Origin: Candidatus Hartigia pinicola
GTDB lineage: Bacteria > Pseudomonadota > Gammaproteobacteria > Enterobacterales > Enterobacteriaceae
Assembly (NCBI GenBank): GCA_020541205.1
Contig: CP048208.1
Coordinates: 1,612,001-1,676,000 of the forward strand
Length of the DNA stretch: 64,000 nucleotides
Reading direction: 5' to 3'
The notes beneath the pieces were generated by a model. That model searched no databases and had not been told where the DNA came from. It saw nothing but the letters and a program-made list of their open reading frames with translations. The translations under genes were made by a program, and so were the position numbers. Below, in pieces: positions 23,501 through 37,400 of the stretch (position 1 is its first letter; every line of letters begins with the position of its first letter).

Positions 23501-26500
23501 AATAAACGTTTTATACCATGATAACAAGTAAGAATTTTTCTAGAAGATACTACGATTAGCATCTAAAAGTAATTAGAGACTAAATCATAATTTTGACTGA
23601 TCCAGAAAAATATAAGATGATTTTTTAATTTATGCATCTTTAAAATACATTACTTTCGCTTTGATATAAAGAATGTATTTCAAAATAAAGATTAAGGAAA
23701 CTACTAAACATGCCTATTATCAGTACACACTTTCAGGTTTTACTTTTTGTGTAAAAAGTATGATAAATATGATAAAAAATTTAATTCCGCATATAATAAA
23801 AATATTTTGATAAGTTGTAAAAAATTGCAAGTTTTCATACAAGTTTGAACTAAAACTATCGTATAAAGTTAGTAACTGTTGAAATAATTTCTGTACGCAC
23901 AACTCACTAAAGACAATAAGTGCATGATCATATTAATTAATAACACTTTTATAATTATAAAAAGCAGTATTGTATTTACAATAATAATCGCCTATATGAA
24001 AAACATTTTTCCATATGCGTTATGAAAGTAACACGAATCTAATTACTGTGACTAATCAGAAATTATTTAGATTTTTAAATATAATTAACTTGTTAGATTT
24101 CTTTCGAAATATAATATTTATAGCAGTGTAATATTATTGAAGAAATATTTCAAAAAATGGAATTCTTATTAGTTCAACAACTACGACGCACATTACTCAC
24201 GCAATTAATGTATATGAGGTACAACAGCGTCATTAAAAATATTTTTCTATAAGATATTGCTTGATAGTCAATTATTAAAATCACACATACTAATAACACA
24301 AAAACTCAAAAAGATAAACAGTTCAAAAATTTCATTCTGCTGAAACAGAGAAAATATAGTTAGAACAATTTATCTAAGTTATGGTTGATCACTTAATAGA
24401 ATATTTAGAATTATTAACATAAAACATTGAAGAGCATTAATAAATCTCATAAAATTTTATGATATAAGTAAAAAAATCAAACATAAACTCATATAATCTG
24501 ACTATAAATACGCAAAGTATGATTCCATATACTTTAATAATACATCAGCACTTTTACAAATAAAAAGACAATTTAAAAGATTTTATACTGCGCAATATTT
24601 AGTTGAATACATCAAGCATACATTAATAAATAGTTATGATATAGATAAAATATCTTAAACATATATATTATATACTCCATTCACTTATGAAAGTAATAAA
24701 ATATAACTAATTCCATACGTTTCAATATATTCTCAAATATTAATTATTATTTTAATATAAAAGTAATAAATAAGAGTAATATTTCTAGGTATGTAAAAAT
24801 GTAAATATATAAATACTACTCTTATCGAGATCTATCTATTTTAGATTGTCTTATTATTGTTCACAATACTCAATAATATTTTTGATTTTTATCATCGTAT
24901 CATTAGTAATTTTCTACATATCAATTCTCGCTTTCTAGTGTAATTCTATATAATATCTTGACATCTCTTAAGAATTTTCCGTTCTACTTATATCTTATAC
25001 TGTCGTATAAAATTTTTGATATGCTTGCGACATTGATATGTTCAATCTCTTAAAATCTTATAATCCCGTATAGCCCTTAGTGATTCAGTAACTACGAACA
25101 TCACTTAAATTAGTAAATACACCAATAGAACGCACTAAATTTCTAATCCTAAATAATAATAGGATGATCTATTACAATCATTTTTACAATAGACTGTTAA
25201 AAAATACAACTGATCTTTCTGTTAAAACGATTGCTGAACACATTTATTCTTCATATTTCATTTTTCTTTATAAAAACCTAATTTTATTTAGTATAACACA
25301 TGCATAGATTCATTCATTTAAAATTAAAATGTTTTTAATATCACTGGTTTGAGTTATATCAATTTATTATAATATAATAACGATTTATTCAGTTATGTTT
25401 TAATAACGAGGGTTAAAAAAGTTTTAAGAGGTATAAACTATTAAAAATTATACTTAATAGTTTCAAACCTATAAATTTTTACTATGACATTTTATATGTG
25501 TAGAATAACAAAATTATATTTTTCTACACTCATTATATATGATACTAGATTTTACGAAACAATGTTAACTTCCACATTCACACAATACATCAACGAAAAG
25601 TTATATTAATATAAACGCAAAGTGTTTTTTTGTAGATTAAACATTTTATTACGTCAGTTATAGATTCTAGAATTTGTGTTAGAGTAAATCATTAATTTTA
25701 GATAAGCTATTTTGTTTAACATAATTACACACTGTTTCAAGGATTATTCATTGCACGGGACAAGAAAATTAAATTTAATAAAATAAAATTATTCAACTAA
25801 CAGTTAATCTTAATTTTTATCGCTATCTTTAATGTAATCTACTACTTTACTTCTTTATACAGTTATCAAAGCATCACTTTTCTTTTTAAAAATTCTCAGA
25901 TAAATCTATTATTATATTTTTTATTTCTACTACCAACCAACTTGGAAAGAAAAAAGAATGATGTAAATTTAAATATAAATTAATATTCATCTGTTATAAT
26001 TTTAAAACTATTAATAACTAATAGGCCCTATGTATATAACACATACTATGTCTGATAATGAAGCTAACAGTTAGTCATATATATAGTGTAATTTCATCTT
26101 CAAGTAATTGCGGAAGATATGCTCAGCATGCGCTAATAAGCTCTATTTTTAATCATAGTACAAACGTTAATAAAAATCATTAATTGATTTATGCATGTTA
26201 GTACAATCACAAAGAACGCAAAGTATCGATCTAAACGTTAATATAAAAACATTTAACCAGTTATTTACTAGGAAATAGAAAAACTTTAGAAAACTAAAAT
26301 ACTTAAAATCTTATAATTCATATAAGAAATTAACTGTATAAGGCGTACTAGTTGTTATAAAAACTATACAAGAGAATTTTAGCTAATTTAACATCCTTGA
26401 TCTGTAGTGTGAACAGTAGAAATAAATGCATTAAATTTCAGTTTCATCATAAAACGATTATTATTATTTCGCTTATTAGTGTTACTAAAGTAACATATAT

Positions 26501-26611
26501 TCAGTTTTGATATTATCTTATCTGATCTCAAACAATCTTAAGTAACTACAACATTATATGTGCCTTAAATAATAATAAATAACTCATATGAAATAAATTT
26601 CACTCTTATGT
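20599..26611. other. 6-kb gene desert between pgm and thyA
   Basis: I see no credible gene, RNA gene or mobile element in 6 kb. The AT-rich sequence is broken by stops in all frames; the one frame above 60 codons (minus, near 23.8 kb) is low-complexity and without a ribosome site. seqA, the expected upstream neighbour of pgm, and the ppdA-ppdC genes, expected downstream of thyA, are not detectable. Confidence 0.8.
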
Positions 26612-27463
26612 TTATGTAGTAAAGGGATACTGAATAGCCGGGTGATATTGATACCCTTCCAAGGCAAAATCATCAGTTCTCACCCAGGTCTCAATATCTT
26701 TCCATGTTTTAATTCGCTTATTTATCAACAATGAAGGTAAAGGAAAAGGTTCTCGTTTTAACTGTACCTCGCACATAAGTGGCAACTGATTCTCATAAAT
26801 ATGAGCATTTACAATTTTATGATAAACTTTACCTGCTTTATGACTAGTTATGCGAGCCATTAACGCAAGTAAAACAAAACACTGTACTTGGTTAAAGTTT
26901 AAACCAAGAGGAACATCGCAACTACGTTGGTAAGATGTTAGATAAAGCGTATTTTGTAATAAAGAAAATGTATGAGTGTGCATACAAGGACGCAAACAAC
27001 CCATTTCACATTCACCAGCATTATAAAAAGCGATAATTTCAGCACGATCATCAATGTCATGTTTTAAGTTATTCACAACTTTTTGAAATTGATTAAAAAA
27101 TGAACCATCAGGTCTCTGCCAAGAACGACCCTGAACACCGTATACACGTCCCATATCATCCTTACCTTTACGATAAGGGTTATTTAACCAAGCTTGATTA
27201 TCATTAGCATTAGCATTCCAAGTATTACAACCAATTTGACGAAACTGAGCAGCATTATCATAACCACGTAAATACCCGAGTAATTCAGCGATAGCAGACT
27301 TAAAAAAACTTTTTCGGGTTGTAATTAAAGGAAATTGGTTATTAGCAACATCATATTCAAAATCGGCATTAATCACAGTTAAACAACGAACACCAGTGCG
27401 TTTATTTTCATCCCACTCTCCATCATTAATGATCCTTTTACATAACTGAAGATACTGCTTCAT
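26612..27463 (-). CDS. thyA: Thymidylate synthase (long, 283-residue type)
   Basis: ThyA methylates dUMP to dTMP with methylene-tetrahydrofolate. The catalytic Cys160 lies in [10 protein letters not shown], and [17 protein letters not shown] supplies the dUMP- and folate-binding residues (Arg, Asp, Asn). The protein is 283 residues and contains an insertion ([21 protein letters not shown], residues about 80-100) and the PCMHTH active site, as in the long ThyA of Haemophilus and Vibrio, not the 264-residue E. coli enzyme with LAPCHAFFQF. It still sits directly after lgt, 60 bases downstream, as in E. coli. No damage is seen. The folate it consumes links it to folE in this window. Confidence 0.96.
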   Translation of the reverse strand: MKQYLQLCKRIINDGEWDENKRTGVRCLTVINADFEYDVANNQFPLITTRKSFFKSAIAELLGYLRGYDNAAQFRQIGCNTWNANANDNQAWLNNPYRKGKDDMGRVYGVQGRSWQRPDGSFFNQFQKVVNNLKHDIDDRAEIIAFYNAGECEMGCLRPCMHTHTFSLLQNTLYLTSYQRSCDVPLGLNFNQVQCFVLLALMARITSHKAGKVYHKIVNAHIYENQLPLMCEVQLKREPFPLPSLLINKRIKTWKDIETWVRTDDFALEGYQYHPAIQYPFTT

Positions 27464-27523
27464 AAATACTCTCTTACTCTATAAACTAGAAATATATGAC
27501 AACAATAATCTCAATATATTAAA

Positions 27524-28423
27524 TTACTTACTAAATTTTTGCGTTTTGTCATATTGATTTTTAGAAATATCTTTACCATATTTATATGACCAAATAATTA
27601 TAAAAACACCGACAACAATCATTGGTACTGAAAGAATTTGTCCCATGCTAATACCATAAAATAAACCTAATTGAGGATCAGGTTGTCGAAAACATTCAAC
27701 TATAATACGAAATACACCATAACCAATTAAAAATAGACTCGATACACTTCCTATTGGACGAGGTTTTCGTATAAATACATTTAAAATAAAAAATAGTACC
27801 ACACCTTCTAAAAACATTTCATAAAGCTGCGATGGGTGACGAGGCAACATTCCATAGTGATTTAAAATAGGTATTAATGAAGTATTTTGTGATACAATTT
27901 GAATATCTTCACTGCGTGAATTAGGATATAAAAAAGCCCATGGTATGTCTAATACGACACGCCCCCATAATTCACCATTAATAAAATTGCCTAAACGACC
28001 TATAGCAAGCGAAAAAGGAATTAAAGGAGAAACAAAATCAGAAACTTGCAAAAAACGTCGAAGCGTATGACGTGCAAACCACATCATAGCAATGATAACA
28101 CCAATTAATCCGCCATGAAATGACATACCACCATCCCAAATTTTGAATAAGTAACTGGGATGATCAAAAAATAAAGGTAAGCTATAAAAAAAAACATAAC
28201 CTAACCTGCCTCCTACCAGGACACCTAAAAAACCAAAATAGAGTAGGTTTTCCACTTCATTTTTTTTCCAGCCGCTATTAGGTTTGTTTGCGCGACGGCC
28301 CCCTAGCCATAACGCAAAAAGAAACCCTATGAGATACATGAAACCATACCAATGTAGAGATACTGGCCCAATTGAAAACATTACAGGATTAATTTTAGGA
28401 AAAGCCAAGTAATTATTACTCAT
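27524..28423 (-). CDS. lgt: Prolipoprotein diacylglyceryl transferase
   Basis: Lgt moves a diacylglyceryl group from phosphatidylglycerol to the lipobox Cys of prelipoproteins in the inner membrane, the first step of lipoprotein maturation. The 299 residues contain about seven hydrophobic segments. The essential His103 is in [11 protein letters not shown] and the Lgt signature is [14 protein letters not shown] (about 142-155); [12 protein letters not shown] follows near residue 200. The ATG has an AGGAG seven bases upstream. It precedes thyA in the same order and strand as in E. coli. Its presence means that lipoproteins are still made. Confidence 0.97.
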   Translation of the reverse strand: MSNNYLAFPKINPVMFSIGPVSLHWYGFMYLIGFLFALWLGGRRANKPNSGWKKNEVENLLYFGFLGVLVGGRLGYVFFYSLPLFFDHPSYLFKIWDGGMSFHGGLIGVIIAMMWFARHTLRRFLQVSDFVSPLIPFSLAIGRLGNFINGELWGRVVLDIPWAFLYPNSRSEDIQIVSQNTSLIPILNHYGMLPRHPSQLYEMFLEGVVLFFILNVFIRKPRPIGSVSSLFLIGYGVFRIIVECFRQPDPQLGLFYGISMGQILSVPMIVVGVFIIIWSYKYGKDISKNQYDKTQKFSK

Positions 28424-29543
28424 TGGTTCTCCTCTTTAATTTTTCAGATAAAATTAATATATATCAGAATATATATCTTTTATAAATGTATAAAACTTGT
28501 GATTTTTTGTAAAAAGTAAAACAATAAGAGCTAAATGCATAAATTGCAGGCAAATAATATTTTAATATCTACTATAAGTTTCTCATTCAGCAATTTTTTA
28601 ACTAAAATTAATGCACGAACCATTTCAAACGTCAATATTATATAAAAACTATGAATTTTATTTCTCGTTGTGATCTCAATCACTAAACTTAATGTTATAT
28701 TAAATACTGTTCTAAAATATTATGCCGGTATGACCTAGATCTATTAACATATTTTTATTCATAAACAATATTTTTGTATAAGAAAAAAATATTAGAATAA
28801 TTTTCTGTTCATAACAGTTATCTGTTTTTCTGAAATTTTAATAGTTATACTTAATCGAGTTTTGAATTTGATCGGTCATTTAATTTTGGAAATATTTTAC
28901 TGTATAATATTTTGATTACACATATCTATATGTTTAATGCTTTTAAGAAGAAATATTGAGACAAATTATCTTGTAATTTTAAGTGCTACTTATATAAGTT
29001 TATACTAAACTGAACTTTATTTATAATGGTTTCTTTTAAAATTTCAAAAGTAGTATATCAAATCTTCTTACTGAGATTTTCAGATACTCTCTAAGTGAGA
29101 TGTGACACTAGAAACCACTTTTAAATATATTTAAAACATAAAGACTGCTCTTATATGCTATGTTTAAGAGCACTTGTTACTTATTTAGCAACGAAGATAT
29201 AATTTATTAGAAGATAGCTCAATTCACCTCAATTCTGTAAACTTTTTATTTTAAACATAATACATAAAAATAACTAAGATTAAAAAATCTTTGACAGCTA
29301 TTAAGATACAACATTTTTTGCTTAAAATTTAATAAATCGTAAAGATTTTCTTTAAAAAACGACTCAAAACCATAACATTCTTACTTTTTAAGAATCATAA
29401 CGCATGATATGAGGTAGATAATATATGAAAAACTAAATACAATGATGATTAATCACTTAAATCATCCTTAATTATTGTAGCAAGGAACGATTTGATCAGT
29501 TAAGATATGAATTCTTTTTCATCATGGAACTCAGATCATTACT
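28424..29543. other. Divergent gap between lgt and metG
   Basis: 1.1 kb with no gene visible. It must hold the promoters of lgt (leftward) and metG (rightward), but in this AT-rich sequence I cannot single out convincing elements. In E. coli lgt is preceded by ptsP and metG lies elsewhere, so a rearrangement lies here. Confidence 0.65.
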
Positions 29544-31211
29544 ATGTATCAAGTCAAAAATAAATTACTGGTCACATGCGCATTGCCTTATGCTAATGGA
29601 CCAATCCATCTTGGTCATATTTTAGAACATGTTCAAGCTGATATTTTTGTACGTTATCACAGAATGCGTCGTAAGGAGGTGTACTTTATCTGCGCGGATG
29701 ATGCGCATGGCACATCAATCATGCTTAAAGCTCAGAAACTAGGTATTTCACCTGAAGAGATGATTACCTCGGTAAAGCAAGAGCATCAAAAAGATTTTAA
29801 TGACTTTACTATTAGCTATGACAATTATCATTCCACACATAGTGAAGAAAATCAAGAATTTTTAGAACATATTTATAATACACTCAAAAAAAATGGTTTT
29901 ATTAAAAATCGTATAATTTCACAACTTTATGATCCTGAAAAAAAAATTTTTTTACCTGATCGTTTCATCAAAGGTACCTGTCCAACTTGTAAATCCAAAG
30001 ATCAATACGGTGATAATTGTGAAGTATGTGGTGCAATTTATAGCCCAATAGAGTTAATTGACTTACGATCAGTACTCTCAGATACTCCTCCTGAGATGCG
30101 CGATACTGAACATTTTTTCTTTGATCTACCTATATTTAGCAACATGTTGTATGCATGGACTCGTTCTGGAACTTTACAAGAACAAGTTGTAAATAAACTA
30201 CAAGAATGGTTTGAATCTGGTTTACAGCAGTGGGATATTACACGTGATGCGCCCTATTTTGGCTTTAAAATTCCAGATGCTCCAGGTAAGTATTTTTATG
30301 TTTGGTTAGACGCACCTATAGGTTATATGAGTTCATTGAAAAATCTATGTAACAAACGCAGTGACTTAAATTTTGATGAGTTTTGGAATCACAATTCAAA
30401 AACTAATATTTATCATTTTATTGGTAAAGATATTATTTATTTTCACAGCTTATTTTGGCCAGCAATCCTTGAAGGCAGTCAATATTGCAAGCCAACTAAT
30501 TTAGTTGTGCATGGTCACCTTACTGTTAATGGTGTTAAAATGTCTAAATCACGGGGTACTTTTATCACTGCTAGATCATATCTTGAACATCTTGATGCAG
30601 ACTGCTTACGCTATTACTATGCTACTAAACTATCATCAGGCATTGATGATATCGATCTAAACTTAGTAGACTTTGTTCAACGATTTAATAGTGATATCGT
30701 GAATAAAGTTGTAAACCTTGCTTCACGTAATGCAAGCTTTATTTCTAAACGATTTTCTGGTCAATTGTCTGATCAATTAGAAGATATTGATCTTAATCAA
30801 AAGTTTATTGACGCTGCGCAATTCATCGGTGATGCTTATAGCAAACTAGAATATAGTAAGGCAATGCGTAAAATTATAACTTTAGCAGATTTAGCTAATC
30901 GTTATGTCGATCAAAAAGCACCGTGGATTGTTGCTAAACAAAAAAACAAAGAACAAGATTTGCAAGCTATCTGTTCAATGGGTATCAATCTATTTCGTTT
31001 AATTATGATTTACTTGAAACCAGTCCTTCCGAATTTAGTAAGACGTGCTGAAATATTTCTTAATGTTGAGTTAACATGGGATTCGATATTAGTCCCATTA
31101 ACTCATCATACAATTAGATCATTTCAAACATTATGTACGCGTATCGAAATGGCTAATGTAGACGCTATTATTGAAAGATCAAAAAATAACATTACTCTAG
31201 AAGAGTATTAA
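29544..31211 (+). CDS. metG: Methionyl-tRNA synthetase, truncated to the catalytic/anticodon-binding core
   Basis: MetRS charges tRNA-Met. The Rossmann fold carries the HIGH-type motif [13 protein letters not shown] near residues 13-25 and KMSKS at 332-336. The zinc knuckle has Cys146, Cys149, Cys159 and Cys162 ([17 protein letters not shown]), and the helical anticodon domain follows ([21 protein letters not shown] and beyond). The protein ends at residue 555, about 120 residues shorter than E. coli (677): the C-terminal tRNA-binding/dimerisation domain is missing. In E. coli a fragment of about 550 residues is an active monomer, so this protein is probably functional. A decayed remnant of the lost domain follows in another frame (31212-31440). 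The start ATG aligns with E. coli; its ribosome site is weak (GGAA). Confidence 0.96.
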   Translation: MYQVKNKLLVTCALPYANGPIHLGHILEHVQADIFVRYHRMRRKEVYFICADDAHGTSIMLKAQKLGISPEEMITSVKQEHQKDFNDFTISYDNYHSTHSEENQEFLEHIYNTLKKNGFIKNRIISQLYDPEKKIFLPDRFIKGTCPTCKSKDQYGDNCEVCGAIYSPIELIDLRSVLSDTPPEMRDTEHFFFDLPIFSNMLYAWTRSGTLQEQVVNKLQEWFESGLQQWDITRDAPYFGFKIPDAPGKYFYVWLDAPIGYMSSLKNLCNKRSDLNFDEFWNHNSKTNIYHFIGKDIIYFHSLFWPAILEGSQYCKPTNLVVHGHLTVNGVKMSKSRGTFITARSYLEHLDADCLRYYYATKLSSGIDDIDLNLVDFVQRFNSDIVNKVVNLASRNASFISKRFSGQLSDQLEDIDLNQKFIDAAQFIGDAYSKLEYSKAMRKIITLADLANRYVDQKAPWIVAKQKNKEQDLQAICSMGINLFRLIMIYLKPVLPNLVRRAEIFLNVELTWDSILVPLTHHTIRSFQTLCTRIEMANVDAIIERSKNNITLEEY

Positions 31212-31440
31212 TTAGCGCCATCTCTAAATACTTAATTTAAAAATTATAATTTGATGATGCTTCTGCAATCAACTTTTACATTGGACTTATTAAATAAACT
31301 AATTTTGCAGAATCTAATAAATACCTCAATTATAATTAGATATTAGCAGAAACGTAAGTGTAATTTATGCTAAAAATACACTACATACTCTCACAATCAA
31401 AAAACATAAAATGTTGATTGGGTATGAAAATAACGATTTT
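31212..31440 (+). pseudogene. Fossil of the MetG C-terminal tRNA-binding domain
   Basis: Just after the metG stop, broken frames still align with the E. coli MetG C-terminal domain. The metG frame continues LAPSLNT, compared with LADDPIQET. The frame starting at 31250 reads FDDASAINFYIGLIK, stop, TNFAESNKYL, compared with FDDFAKVDLRVALIENAEF and EGSDKLL in E. coli. At about 31396-31422 a third frame reads KKHKMLIGYE, compared with APRKMRFGISE. At least two frame changes, several stops and a net loss of some 45 bases separate these blocks. The order and spacing make chance unlikely, but this is a by-eye alignment. Confidence 0.6.
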
Positions 31441-34400
31441 ATATTATACAAAACATCTTCTATCTTATCTTAATAATAACACATAATAAAATATGTGTCT
31501 AAAATAGACTGACCAAAACTTATAAGCAGAATTTTTTATGATTTCATAAAAAATATAAAAGGCATCATTCTTTATTTTTAAAACTGTTATCTTATTGTTT
31601 ATAAGATAAAAAACTAATTAATTACAACGTAAATATATTTTTCGTAACCAAAAGTCTAGAGATTGCTCAAGATATAATAATCAAATCGCAATACTTATCT
31701 GCTTTTATATGATTTAATTACTTATATCATCATTAATATTTATTACTAACGCTATCTCGATATTATTGTTCTAGTGAAGATAATTAACATGTTAAGCCTT
31801 TTTGTTATTATCTTCATAGATTGCTTTCATTTATTCAGAAAATACTTATAAACATTGCTACTAAATAAATATGATACTATTTATTTCTATCAATTAGTAT
31901 TAATAGTATAATGTACTAGAAATAGTTTAATCAACCTTTTTCTCCTATTCTCGTTTGTTTCGTATCAGCGTTGTCTCATTGTTATGATCAGTACTTTTAG
32001 CGCTCACTTATATACATAACAAGAACGATACATATGCACACAGCTAGATCAACGATTCTTTCCTTAAAAATAGAATATTAACGTACTTACAAACATCAAA
32101 ACAAATAAACAAACGATCAATATTAAAAATATATTTAAGAGTTATTACTATTAACATCTACTATATTTTATAGCACACAATAATGAAATAAATTAATCAT
32201 TACTATTAAATGCAATATTCTTTATTACTATTGCCATTATTATACCGCGAATTATTATACTAAAATTTTATCAACACACATAACTATGTAATACAATGTA
32301 ATATCATTTACTTTCAGTTTAAAAGAATTAGATTTATATCTTTATTGTATCGAGAAAGATATTAAAGACACACAATGTAAATATTTTTAGTCTTTCACAT
32401 TAAATAAAGCTCAATAATGATGTTTAAAACATTTCTATTACTGCTATAACTAATTGTGATACTTAAGATTTTAGCACTAATTTTACTCATGCAAGGCAGA
32501 ATTTTCATAATAATCACTATCACTGATTTTATTTGAAGAATTTTTATTATAAGTTCCAATATATTTTAATATCTAGAATATTAGAGAGAATACTTTACTA
32601 TTCCCAATTTTATACCTTATGGATTCCTATTCACATTTCACTACAACTCACTATTTTAAAAACTTATTATTTTCTCCTTAAGACATCATGTTCTAAAAAA
32701 TTTATCTCATTCATTAATGTTATTTTATATTTTCATTAGTAACATCATGCGTTCTTTACTTACATTATACATTTTTTCTAATTATAAAATTTAAGATTAA
32801 TATTAATCTCAAAGAAACGCTGAATATCTTAAATTAATTTTTTAATGATCATAGTGTAATATTCTCATGTATATAGAATTACTTTTATGGAAACTGCATA
32901 AAATAATTATTTAGATAGTTATAAATTTAGTTATAAAACAACTACTCAACTACAACTAATACTAGCTATTACATAGAAACACTTTTATATCTATCCTTTT
33001 AAAATATACATGAAATCTACAGGATATTCATTGCATAAATCATATAATTTTATTTCTTTTATTAAAAGAGTAGTCTTCTGTTTTATGATGAAATTAGTAG
33101 AAAACAATTTGTGTATTAAAGTTGAAATTTGTACATTTGTTTTTCAATTAACAAAATGAATATCTTTATTTAGAGTCATAATGGACAAACTAAATTTTCT
33201 AATAATGCTGCGCACTCATGACACTAATCAAATAAAACTTTTCTATAAAACTATTAAAAACTACGTATTATACTATTACATTTTACTATTTCTTAAACTA
33301 TCATTAAATTTTAGATTGTAATCTCGTTAAAATTATTTGTGAAATCAATCATACACCTTACTTTAAGTTCACACGAAGTTTAGCAAAATTACTTTACTCA
33401 AAATATTCAAAGGAATAATCTGAAATGATCTCTTTACATTAACAACCCAATAAAATTAGTGTATTTCACTATGTGACATACATCATATAAATATATTTTT
33501 TAAGTTAAAATAAATTATATAAGAAATGACAACTTACAATGCATTTTAAAAACTTCAATCTAAACCATTGTGTACTATTCTAGCAATTAAATCAACCATA
33601 TTTAGTTTCAGTGTTATCAAACTAAACACAAACACCACATAACATTATAATACGAGATAATTTTTTATGAAAGATGGTGATGTTATGCTGCGTGATTTTA
33701 GTGGTAATAAGAGATTCATATACAGTTTCACATAACTGTTTGATTCAAAAAAATAAATAGTAATTAAAAACGAATATTTTATAAGATAATATGAAAAATA
33801 AATAGAGTTTAATCCAACATGGCTTCTCTTCAAAGAATCTTGAGTTACATGCAAAAAAGTGAATCATTGAAAATATAAAAACTATTAAATAGAATAATTT
33901 CTATTAAGAATAAGATTCTATTTTACATAATAGTATATTGTTGAAATAACTTATAAGTATTAAAATGTCAATAAACATAACCTATTCAGTATTCTTCTGT
34001 GCAATCAAAAGATAAAAAACTAAACTAAAAATAAAATCAGGTATGTAAATACATCTTACAATTTTTCTAAATTCAATAATAGTTTTAGTCAACTTGATAT
34101 TCATTTAAAAATCTAAATTTTCTCATATTTCTTACATTCAAGGCGTAGAATTTATTATTGTAACTATTTTAAAAAATATACAGACAGTATATAATATAGA
34201 TTATATAAAGCATTAAGCTTATAATAATAAATATATTTTAAACTATATGTTATATATGTAAGTCATTTCGGTGTAAATTGAAACTATTAAAGTATTTTTT
34301 CTATAACAAATACCTTATCAAAATTTCTTTTTATGAAATAAATTTTTATTATCTATGATAATATATTATGTAATGCTGAACACTTAATCGATTCATATAA

Positions 34401-37400
34401 TAATCTTTTCATAAGCATGATCGTTTATTCGTTATTTTAACATCAATTATTATAATGCTTATATTAACGTTCTCACTATTACTCACATAAACCTTATTAA
34501 TTAGATTTTTTAACTTTTCATCTAAAAACTTCACTATGTTTTTAACAATTTTCCAAATTTAAAATAGCAATATATAATACTCTCGTAAAAACTATTTAAA
34601 GTATGCCTACTAGCAATCTTTTTTAAGATATAGAATCAAGTATAAAACCTTATATGTATTCACTTTGTGTGAAAGAAGATTTTCAAAGAATCACCTCAAA
34701 AACAGTACATTTATTAAAAATTTTTTGATTCATGCCGTTAGTGTAAACTTTTCTCACTTTAATAGTGTAATATAAAAATAATTTCGTTTAAAAAAATCAT
34801 ACATGTGATTTAAAAATAAAATATTTCTTACTAAAAAGAGTGCATTACTGTACATTTACTATGCATATTCTTATTCCTTGAGCGAATTACTTTATTACGA
34901 TGATTTAGTAATATCTGAGTTTCATCTTCTAATTTTTTAAATATATTTTTAATAAAATTTTTGAATTTATTAAAATGTTTTTTTTGAAAATTTTAAGAGA
35001 TTAATTTAAGAATATAAACATGCACTTTCTAAGAATAAGTAAGATCTTATTTATTTTAATATCATGCATCATACTATAAAAATTAGATAAATAAAAATCA
35101 TTATCTTACTTTAGTCTTATTCGAAATAAATAACAAAAATAAATAATAATGCTATTTATTTTTTAATTTTAATTAAAATAGATTTCTTACTAAAATAAAA
35201 TATATAAATCATTTAATTTCTTAAATATCAATAAAAATCTTTTTAAATGAATGCTGTCATACAATAGTAGTATTAACATGTCTACTATTTTATAAAAACT
35301 AATACTAATTTATCTGTTATACTTGTCAACGTTTAAAATTCTAAATAGTTTTTATGTTTTATATATATAAAAAGTATCTTAAATATAATAACACGTAATA
35401 AATATTAATAATATTAATCTCACGATTTCTAATTATACTTTAAAAGTAATGAATTATAATGAATAAAATAGATTAATTCGTTAATTAAATTATTTTAAAA
35501 ATTAATAATAAGTGATTACTAGGAACATTACCCAATGTTAATAAAATAAAATTTAAATTTTTTTTCAATAGATAGATGCGACATTTTTAATATTTCATTA
35601 TTATGATATTTTATTATTTTTAAATAATATAAATTTCTATTATAAATTTAAATAATTAAAAATATTAATACACAAAATACTATTGAATATCATTAATAAA
35701 TTTAATAGATAAATATAAATTAATATTTATAAAGATTAATTTATAAAAAGATAAGATTGTTAGTATTTTTTTGATACACGTTAATCCTCTATTTTATATT
35801 GCTATTATACTAATCAGTAATACAATAAAGTTAAGAAAAACATTACGTATAAACATATAAAGATTAATAAAAAATTTTAAAATAGATTAGTTTCGTATTT
35901 AACAAATAACTAAAATATTATCATTCAAAGAAATATATCGTAAAGTAAACAAATACCTAGAATTAAGAGAAATTGTAAAACACATTAAATAATATTTATT
36001 ATTCAAGTAAGTTTAAGTTATAAAAATAGTAAAGTACACTCTTTTATGTTATATTTTACTTTAATCAATTTATGAATTTCTGAAAATATTAATAAGTACA
36101 ATAAATGAATTTATTTTAAAATACTATCTATGAAATAGATATGACCATAAATTATCTATATATTAATATATTGGCTAAATTTGTATAGTTTAAATTCGAT
36201 GCACTGCATAAGATATTGATTAATGGCAATATTAATTATAATTTTATTTAACATATAATAATAATTATTAGTTATTTACCTATCTTTTATATTTTTAACT
36301 ACTACGAAATAACACTGAAATGTACTAAGTGTTAATGTAGTTCTTTTAATACTGAACATATTTCTCAATCTATTATGCGTCATTTTGTTGAATATTATCA
36401 TATCAATTTTAAAAATTATTTATTCGTATAATTTTCAGGAGAGTTTTATTTTTCCTATTATGATTATATGCAATAATATATTATTAAATGTTAATTTAAA
36501 ACTATATTTAACAAGCATATAGAGTGTTATTAAAAAAATAAATTTATAATAAAAAACTCTACATATTAACTTTACAGTATTAATACCTTAAATATTAAAA
36601 ACATTAATTTAGAACGTAATAGTTAGAGTGATATTTTAGTTAGTAATAAAAATTTATATATTAATTGATCTGAGTAGTGTAGGTATTGTTGGCTTACAAA
36701 GATAATATAGGTAATTAACGTCATTTAGTTGAGATTGATAGATTATTTATTTTAAATAATATTTTACTTTTATTTCTTAAAGGAAACTTTTATTTTCTTA
36801 AGTAATCAAATTATTGATTTTAATATTGTATATTAATTTAAAACGTATGAATAAAATAACATATAATCTAAAAATTTTTTATCTTCATAATAAAGAAATA
36901 CTACAGATAAAATATAGAAACACGTGATTCTTACCTCCATGAACAATTAAATCAAAGTTACACTATACAATAGCAATAACATCTCTCAATAAAAATATAA
37001 GAATGCTAATAAAATTAAATACACGGGCTTTGTTGTACAGCTAAATCTTATTTATAGTAGTCTTATATTTTCTAAATAAAAAATTATGTAGATTGTTATT
37101 CGATATTCACTTCTTAATTAACTGAATAGATGAAAAAAATAGCAGTGAGTGCATAGAATCCATATAGTATTTGACGCCTAATTTTTTAACGATTAACATT
37201 TAAAATTTTTCTAGTAATACAATGAAGAAAGAGTAATTTTTAACATAGAATAAAGTAACGAACATTTAGTTTAAGGACATGACTATCAGTATTCAACTAA
37301 CTATAAACCAAATCAGTTACTAGCGTAACTATTATTTAAAAAAGTTTATAATTTGTACTGCAAGCACTTTGAGAAATTCTACACGTTGCTATTGAAAATG

